Positions 59,354 through 64,000 of a DNA stretch of 64,000 nt are shown here, piece by piece. The stretch is from contig NZ_PJIN01000003.1 in NCBI RefSeq assembly GCF_002929705.1, forward strand, positions 248,001 through 312,000. The letters are read 5' to 3'. Origin of the DNA: Arthrobacter sp. N199823 (GTDB taxonomy: Bacteria > Actinomycetota > Actinomycetes > Actinomycetales > Micrococcaceae). The notes below the pieces were generated by a model, which did no database searches, was not told the DNA's origin, and worked only from the letters and a program-made list of their open reading frames with translations. The position numbers and the translations under genes were made by a program. The number at the start of each line of letters is the position of its first letter. Position 1 is the stretch's first letter.

Positions 59354-59426
59354 GCCGCAAGCAATACATAGGATTTGCTCAGGTAGGGCATAGCCAGAGT
59401 CAACGCTTTCCTGATGAAGTAGAGGC

Positions 59427-60335
59427 ATGACAAATTCCCCGCATCCCCATCACGACAAGGGCCTCGAATTCGATCTAGGTACCATGTTGAGCCGTCGCCG
59501 CACTCTGGGATTGGTCCTGGGCGCGGGTGTTGCAGCCAGTCTTGCAGCCTGTTCACCGGCAGAGGGCGGCTCCAGCACCAGTACTAGCAGCGCCGCCGGG
59601 AGCGGCACCACGGCAGCTTCGGCGGCACCCACCGCCGCAACAGCCACGAGTGCAAGCGCCACGCCCACAGCTCAGGTCACTCGGGCGTTGGCGGAATGCA
59701 CGGCCAACTCCGTGGATACCCCGGAAGAAACCGGCGGTCCCTACCCGGCCGACGGCTCCAACGGCCCCGATGTCCTCACGGCATCCGGGGTGGTCCGGCA
59801 AAACATCGTCTCCAGTTTCGGCGCCTCCACCACCAAGGCGGAGGGCATACCGCTGACCGTGACGTTGACGCTTTTGGACAACGCGCAGGGCTGCAAACCG
59901 TTGGGGGGAGCCGCCGTCTACGTCTGGCACGCTACCCGCGACGGCAAATACTCGCTCTACGATCAGGGGTTGGAAAACGAGAACTTCTTGCGCGGAGTTC
60001 AGGAGGCCGATGCCAATGGCCAGCTGAGTTTCACCACCATCTTCCCCGGGGCCTACAACGGGCGGTGGCCACACATCCATTTCGAGGTGTTCGAGTCCAT
60101 GTCCAACGCCACAGCGGCCGGCCAGATCCTGCGCACGTCCCAAATCGCCATGACTGAGGCCTCCTGCAACGAGGTTTACGCCTCAGCCGGATACGAATCC
60201 AGTCAGCAGAACTTCCCCAAAACGCCCTTGGCGCGGGACATGGTTTTCGGGGACGACGGCGGCATCCACCAACTTGCGTCAACCGCCGGATCAGTATCAG
60301 CCGGATTCACCGCGGCCCTGAACGTGATCATCTAG
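59427..60335 (+). CDS. Tat-exported lipoprotein, intradiol ring-cleavage dioxygenase-like
   Basis: A 302-residue protein. The signal sequence has a twin-arginine motif LSRRRTLGLVLGAG and lipobox LAAC (Cys about 43), followed by a Ser/Ala/Thr linker to about 90. The mature domain resembles the catechol/protocatechuate intradiol dioxygenase fold: ETGGPYPADGS, AAVYVWHATRDGKYSLYDQG with a ligand-type Tyr, and FPGAYNGRWPHIHFEVF with Tyr and the His-x-His pair that bind iron(III). The four ligand types are therefore present. Surface-located members may attack aromatic compounds outside the cell. Substrate unknown. A link to the paa genes 14 kb away is not supported. Confidence 0.85.
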   Translation: MTNSPHPHHDKGLEFDLGTMLSRRRTLGLVLGAGVAASLAACSPAEGGSSTSTSSAAGSGTTAASAAPTAATATSASATPTAQVTRALAECTANSVDTPEETGGPYPADGSNGPDVLTASGVVRQNIVSSFGASTTKAEGIPLTVTLTLLDNAQGCKPLGGAAVYVWHATRDGKYSLYDQGLENENFLRGVQEADANGQLSFTTIFPGAYNGRWPHIHFEVFESMSNATAAGQILRTSQIAMTEASCNEVYASAGYESSQQNFPKTPLARDMVFGDDGGIHQLASTAGSVSAGFTAALNVII

Positions 60336-60352
60336 GAGCCGGACCGGACCGA

Positions 60353-60525
60353 GCCAAAGGCCCGAAGCGGGCAAGCGGAAGCCAAAACAGCTGGCGCCAA
60401 AGGCCCGAAGCGGGCAAGCGGAAGCCAAAACAGCTGGCGCCACAGGCGCGGCGCAGGGAGACGGAAGCCGAAAGCACCTGGCGCCACAGGCACGGCGCAG
60501 GGAAACCGAAGCCGAAAACAGCCGG
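60353..60525. repeat. Tandem repeat, four units of 43-44 bp
   Basis: Units start at 60353, 60396, 60439 and 60483, each opening GCCAAAGGC or GCCACAGGC and ending near AACAGCTGGC or ACCTGGC. Units 1 and 2 are nearly identical; units 3 and 4 form a second, more divergent pair. It begins 17 bp after the dioxygenase-like stop codon. No spacers are present, so this is a VNTR-like array. Confidence 0.85.
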
Positions 60526-60665
60526 GGTCCCGGTTCCCGGAGCGGGGATGGCGTGATTTCGTTCCCTCGCTTCGCAAGCTCAGCGGGGAACCCTCGGAAA
60601 TCTCTTACCAAGGTCGCTCAGCGACCGAGAAAATCTTACTGCCCGCGAGGGAACCGAGACCCCGG
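60522..60665. repeat. Segment bounded by 17-bp inverted repeats
   Basis: CCGGGGTCCCGGTTCCC (60522-60538) is mirrored with one mismatch by GGGAACCGAGACCCCGG (60649-60665). Between them lie about 110 bp with an inner hairpin GGTCGC-tca-GCGACC near 60612. It sits between convergent genes and may be a small non-coding insertion or a large terminator structure. With the tandem array it accounts for the 339-bp gap. Confidence 0.7.
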
Positions 60666-60674
60666 CATTGGCCG

Positions 60675-61487
60675 TTAGAGTACCCGGCTGAGGAACTCCT
60701 TGGTGCGGTGATGTTGCGGGTTGGCGATGATCTCGCGCGGGTTACCGCTCTCTACCACGACGCCTCCGTCCATGAAGGTGAGGGTGTCGCCTACCTCGCG
60801 GGCAAAGCCGATCTCGTGAGTTACCACGATCATGGTCATACCGGACTTGGCGAGGTTCTTCATGACTTCCAGAACGTCGCCCACTAGTTCGGGGTCAAGG
60901 GCGGAGGTGGGCTCATCGAAGAGCATCAACTCCGGCTCCATGGCTAGTGCGCGGGCAATAGCAACACGCTGCTGCTGCCCGCCGGAAAGCTGGGATGGGT
61001 AGAAGTTGGCGCGGTCGGACAAGCCCACCATCTCCAACAGTTCCAGTGCCTTCAGCTTCGCGGCTGCCTTGGACTGACGCTTGACCTGGGTAGGTGCTTC
61101 AATCACGTTTTGCAGGGCAGTCTTGTGCGGGAACAAGTTGAAACGCTGGAACACCATGCCGATCTCACGGCGCTGGGTCGCGATCTGTTTGGTGTTCAGA
61201 TCGTGCAGTTTACCGTTGACCTCCCGGTAGCCGATCAGGTCATTGTGCACGTAGATGCGGCCTGCGCTGAGAGTTTCCAGAAGGTTAATGCAGCGGAGCA
61301 GGGTGGACTTTCCTGAACCTGACGGGCCAATAATTACGGAAACTTCGCCCGGCTTGACCGTCATGTCAATGCCCTTGAGCACGTGGTGATCGCCAAAGAA
61401 CTTATGGACGCCCTGAATCTCTACCAGAGGTTTCACTGTGACGGGTTGGGCGGCTTGTTCAGCGGATGTGTGGGTTGCGTCAGGCAA
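60675..61487 (-). CDS. Polar amino-acid ABC transporter ATP-binding protein
   Basis: A 270-residue ATPase of a PAAT-family (glutamine/cystine-type) importer. It has Walker [21 protein letters not shown] (about 52-71), the Q-loop in [14 protein letters not shown], signature [20 protein letters not shown], Walker [17 protein letters not shown] and the switch His in [15 protein letters not shown]. The 20-residue N-terminal extension ([19 protein letters not shown]) is variable in this family. It overlaps the permease gene by 8 bp and is the last of three genes on the minus strand. The amino-acid substrate cannot be specified. Confidence 0.94.
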   Translation of the reverse strand: MPDATHTSAEQAAQPVTVKPLVEIQGVHKFFGDHHVLKGIDMTVKPGEVSVIIGPSGSGKSTLLRCINLLETLSAGRIYVHNDLIGYREVNGKLHDLNTKQIATQRREIGMVFQRFNLFPHKTALQNVIEAPTQVKRQSKAAAKLKALELLEMVGLSDRANFYPSQLSGGQQQRVAIARALAMEPELMLFDEPTSALDPELVGDVLEVMKNLAKSGMTMIVVTHEIGFAREVGDTLTFMDGGVVVESGNPREIIANPQHHRTKEFLSRVL

Positions 61488-62436
61488 GGTTGTTCCCCCT
61501 TGGAAGCATGATTGGGTCAGCTGCGGCCGGTGGCGGCACCTTGACCGGCGCCTTCATAACGTTATCTACTCCCTTGCCGAAGTGCCGTTCAACGTAATAC
61601 TGGCCAACCATCAATACCGAGGTAATGACCAGGTACCAGAACGCAGCAACCATGAGGAGTGGGATAGGCAGGAACGTACGGCTGGCCAACGCGTTGGTCA
61701 CAAACGTCAGGTCCAAGGTGAAAGGAACGGCCAAGACCAGCGAGGTGGTCTTGAGCATGCCGATGGTCTCATTGCCTGTGGGCGGGATGATGACGCGCAT
61801 GGCTTGGGGCAAAATAATGCGCCACATGACCTTGGAACGGCGCATACCGAGGGCCTCTGCGGCTTCCATCTGGCCGTTGTCCACGGACTTCAGACCAGCG
61901 CGGAAGATCTCTGCCAGGTAGGCGGATTCATTCAAACCCAAACCAACAATGGCGGCGACTGTGGCGTTGATGACGGTGGCAGTGTCCCAAGAAAGTAGCT
62001 CAGGCCCAAACGGCACTCCGAGAATGATCTTCGGGTAAAGCACGCCAACAGATCCCCAAAACAACAGCTGGGTGTAGACGGGCGTTCCACGGAAGAACCA
62101 GACCCACACCCAGGAGACGTACCTGAACAAGGGGTTGTCTGATTGGCGCATGAACGCCAACAAGATCGCCAACACTATGGCGATGACCATGGAAGAAACG
62201 GTCAGGACCAGCGTCCAACCCACACCTTGAATGACAAGAACATCAAAAACATAGGTGCGGAACGTGCCCCAATAGAACTTGGGATTGGTCGTCATTGACT
62301 GAATGGCCAGAATAACCACCAGCAGAATGACGGCCGCGCCCACCCACCTCCACGGGTGCCGGACGGGAATTGCGTCAATCAATTCCACGTCCGAGCCCGG
62401 GCCGCGGGAAGCCCGGAATGATGATCGTCGGCTCAA
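61480..62436 (-). CDS. Polar amino-acid ABC transporter permease
   Basis: A 318-residue HisM/GlnP-type permease. A 30-residue polar N-terminus precedes the first helix ([18 protein letters not shown]). About five further helices follow. The ATPase-docking EAA loop is [20 protein letters not shown], next to the typical FRAGLKSV and [20 protein letters not shown]. The C-terminal tail is Pro/Ala-rich ([20 protein letters not shown]), longer than average. It starts 4 bp downstream of the binding-protein stop and overlaps the ATPase gene; one operon. Confidence 0.93.
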   Translation of the reverse strand: MSRRSSFRASRGPGSDVELIDAIPVRHPWRWVGAAVILLVVILAIQSMTTNPKFYWGTFRTYVFDVLVIQGVGWTLVLTVSSMVIAIVLAILLAFMRQSDNPLFRYVSWVWVWFFRGTPVYTQLLFWGSVGVLYPKIILGVPFGPELLSWDTATVINATVAAIVGLGLNESAYLAEIFRAGLKSVDNGQMEAAEALGMRRSKVMWRIILPQAMRVIIPPTGNETIGMLKTTSLVLAVPFTLDLTFVTNALASRTFLPIPLLMVAAFWYLVITSVLMVGQYYVERHFGKGVDNVMKAPVKVPPPAAADPIMLPRGNNLA

Positions 62437-62440
62437 GGCT

Positions 62441-63376
62441 TTAGCCCGCCGTCGGGTTCAAGACGGACTTGGTCAATGCGCCGTCCTGGTTGTTCCACGT
62501 GGAAAGAATCTTGGTGTAGCTGCCATCCTCGATGAGCTTGTTCATGACCTTCTCAATGACTGCGGCGAAGGCTGCGTCATCCTTGGCGATGGCAATGCCC
62601 TGTTCGGCGGAATCATACGTCTCGCCGAGAGTTTCCAGCTGGCCGTTGGTCTTGGCCAAGGCGTTGTTGATGATAGGGGTATCGGCGCTCATGGCGTCGA
62701 TGGTGCCGCCAACCAAACGCGTGGTGACGTCTGTCTGGTTTTTCAGGGAAATAATGTCAATGGCCGGCTTGCCGTCAGCCACGCACTTGGCGGAACGATC
62801 CTTGACATCCGGATCTTCCTCAACGGTGCCTGTCTGGACGCCGATCTTCTTGCCGCACAGGTCATCCATGCTGATGCCCTTGGGATTGCCCTTCTGCACG
62901 GCCCAGAGAACGCCAGCGTTGAAGTAGCTGACAAAGTTCACAGCCTTGGAGCGCTCGGGGTTGATGGTGAAGGAGGAGATGCCCAGATCGTAGGCGCTGC
63001 CGATCTTGGGAATGATTGAGGAGAAGTCAGCCGTGTGGACAACGGCCTTCTTGCCGAGCGTGGCCGCGATGGCCTTGGCAATATCCACGTCGTAGCCGAT
63101 GGGAGTCTGGCCATCTTTGTCCAGGAACTCGGCTGGCTCATAGGAAGTATCGGAGCCTACTTCAAGAGTGGCCTTGTCCTTCAGTGATGCTGGCAGCAAC
63201 GCGATGAGGGCATCATCCTTGGCCACCGTGGTGGGATCGAAAGCGGCAGCTTGCGAAGCTCCTGAGCTACTTTCCGTGCCGCCATCTTGTGACGCTGTGG
63301 TGCAGCCTGTCAGTCCGAGAGCCGCAACGGCGAGGACGGCGGCGAATCGCAGGCCCAGCTTGGAAGAGTTGTGCAT
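62441..63376 (-). CDS. Amino-acid ABC transporter substrate-binding lipoprotein
   Basis: A 311-residue SBP_bac_3 family protein. The signal sequence ends in lipobox LTGC (Cys about 25), after a hydrophobic core FAAVLAVAALGLTG, so it is a Sec-type lipoprotein on the outer face. The mature domain has LEVGSDTSYEPAEFLDKDGQ, the classic GYDVDIAKAIAATLGKKAVV, and LCGKKIGVQTGTVEEDPDVK. First gene of the three-gene importer operon. No riboswitch or attenuator was recognised in its 167-bp upstream gap, which otherwise separates it from the menF-type gene. Confidence 0.93.
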   Translation of the reverse strand: MHNSSKLGLRFAAVLAVAALGLTGCTTASQDGGTESSSGASQAAAFDPTTVAKDDALIALLPASLKDKATLEVGSDTSYEPAEFLDKDGQTPIGYDVDIAKAIAATLGKKAVVHTADFSSIIPKIGSAYDLGISSFTINPERSKAVNFVSYFNAGVLWAVQKGNPKGISMDDLCGKKIGVQTGTVEEDPDVKDRSAKCVADGKPAIDIISLKNQTDVTTRLVGGTIDAMSADTPIINNALAKTNGQLETLGETYDSAEQGIAIAKDDAAFAAVIEKVMNKLIEDGSYTKILSTWNNQDGALTKSVLNPTAG

Positions 63377-63543
63377 TTTTTACCCTTTGTGTAGTCCCTA
63401 AGGAGCCAGCATTTGACATCTAGTGTAACCCTCGGTGACTTGCCTCACAGTCAACAAGATTTCACTATTGAACAACTTTCTGTGATCCCGTGCAAGAGAT
63501 TCAGGGGGATTACTGTCTGAAATCCCGGACTGTCAAGGGTGAT

Positions 63544-64000
63544 CTAAGGGTGGTTTGGCAGGTTTAGGGCCTGCAGCATGGGCCGAAGTTTTGCCCACGT
63601 CTCAGCCAGTTCCGCCTCCGGGTCGGAGGCTTCCACGATGCCTGCGCCGGCATAGAGACGCACGCTGTGAGAATCCTCCAACACCGCTCCACGCAGGGCA
63701 ATACCCCATTCGCCATTGCCAGCCCCATCGAGCCAGCCGACAGGACCGGCATAGGGTCCGCGGTCCATCTGTTCCAGCTGGAGGATGAGAGTTGCAGCTT
63801 CTTCCCGAGGCGTTCCGCACACGGCAGCAGTGGGGTGTAAGGCCTCAACTAGGGCTAAAGACGTAGGCACGTGCCCGTTGGAGCTGGCCAGCTGGGCGCT
63901 CACATCGGATGCCAAATGCCACACGTTGGGTAGTTCCAAAATGAATGGCTCCGCCGGGAAAGACATGTCTGTGGCAAAGGGGGCGAGCTGCCGGATGAGG
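63544..64000 (-). CDS. menF: Isochorismate synthase, C-terminal part (cut by window edge)
   Basis: The C-terminal 151 residues of a chorismate-utilising enzyme, probably isochorismate synthase of menaquinone synthesis. The frame is open to the window end, beginning LIRQLAPFATDMSFP, so the N-terminus lies outside. Hallmarks: LHPTAAVCGTPREEAATLI, the strongly conserved 'HPTpAVcGtP' of isochorismate/salicylate synthases; RGPYAGPVGWLDGAGNGEWG; and VRLYAGAGIVEASDPEAELA. The Ala-rich C-terminus ends NLPNHP. Given menC and menD in the window, MenF is more likely than a siderophore (EntC) or salicylate enzyme, though sequence alone cannot exclude these. Confidence 0.88.
   Translation of the reverse strand, partial: LIRQLAPFATDMSFPAEPFILELPNVWHLASDVSAQLASSNGHVPTSLALVEALHPTAAVCGTPREEAATLILQLEQMDRGPYAGPVGWLDGAGNGEWGIALRGAVLEDSHSVRLYAGAGIVEASDPEAELAETWAKLRPMLQALNLPNHP

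Noticed and set aside
60353-60525. CRISPR array
   Set aside because: Units follow one another without spacers and there are no cas genes; this is a tandem repeat.

Overview
The window is high-GC DNA packed with protein-coding genes. Its gene content suggests a soil-type actinobacterium of the Arthrobacter/Micrococcaceae kind: a complete phenylacetate (paa) locus, an accessory SecA2, menaquinone genes menC, menD and menF, a mycobacterial-type two-domain-fused Pta with AckA, LacI-controlled sugar genes with a Tat lipoprotein binding protein, and many ATGA start/stop overlaps. The taxon is inferred from gene families and codon style, not from a marker gene. No rRNA, tRNA, CRISPR array, phage or insertion sequence was recognised.

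Layout. 1-4.3 kb: a cut-off membrane-anchored cyclophilin, a small double-HTH-like protein, SecA2 and a DHFR/RibD-like reductase. 4.4-19.3 kb: a carbohydrate locus with GH95, GH31, GH42 and GH3 glycosidases, a LacI regulator, and a binding protein plus two permeases without an ATPase. Taken together the four enzyme activities could strip fucose, galactose, xylose and glucose from imported xyloglucan-type oligosaccharides. A shared operator-like sequence lies before the GH42/lacI pair and before the binding-protein/GH3 pair. 19.3-25.7 kb: an M50 peptidase, an ABC-F protein with a possible leader peptide, a SGNH hydrolase, a RIO kinase, a decayed GH3 hexosaminidase pseudogene and a membrane protein. 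25.8-32.1 kb: pta-ackA, a GNAT acetyltransferase and oligopeptidase B.

32.5-45.9 kb: the phenylacetate catabolon. paaJ, an enoyl-CoA hydratase, paaH and paaZ run forward; a thioesterase (paaI), paaK, paaR and a DUF427 gene run backward; paaABCDE and a paaG-like gene run forward. Identical 19-bp PaaR-type operator candidates precede paaJ and paaA. PaaK activates phenylacetate, PaaABCDE epoxidises the ring, PaaG isomerises it, PaaZ opens and oxidises it, and the hydratase, PaaH and PaaJ perform beta-oxidation to acetyl-CoA and succinyl-CoA.

45.9-52.4 kb: a membrane protein, a PEP-mutase/isocitrate-lyase-like enzyme, an AsnC-type regulator divergent from an E1alpha-E1beta-E2 2-oxoacid dehydrogenase operon (probably branched-chain), and an MBL-fold hydrolase. 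52.5-64 kb: an MFS transporter, a PAP2 phosphatase, menC, alanine dehydrogenase with its AsnC-type regulator, menD, a Tat-lipoprotein intradiol-dioxygenase-like protein, a polar amino-acid ABC importer and the 3' end of an isochorismate synthase gene cut by the window edge.

Non-coding structure worth attention: paired ~145-bp elements with a 67-bp imperfect palindrome before paaJ, 29-bp repeats before the ABC-F gene, and a 43/44-bp tandem repeat followed by an inverted-repeat-bounded ~144-bp segment downstream of the dioxygenase gene.
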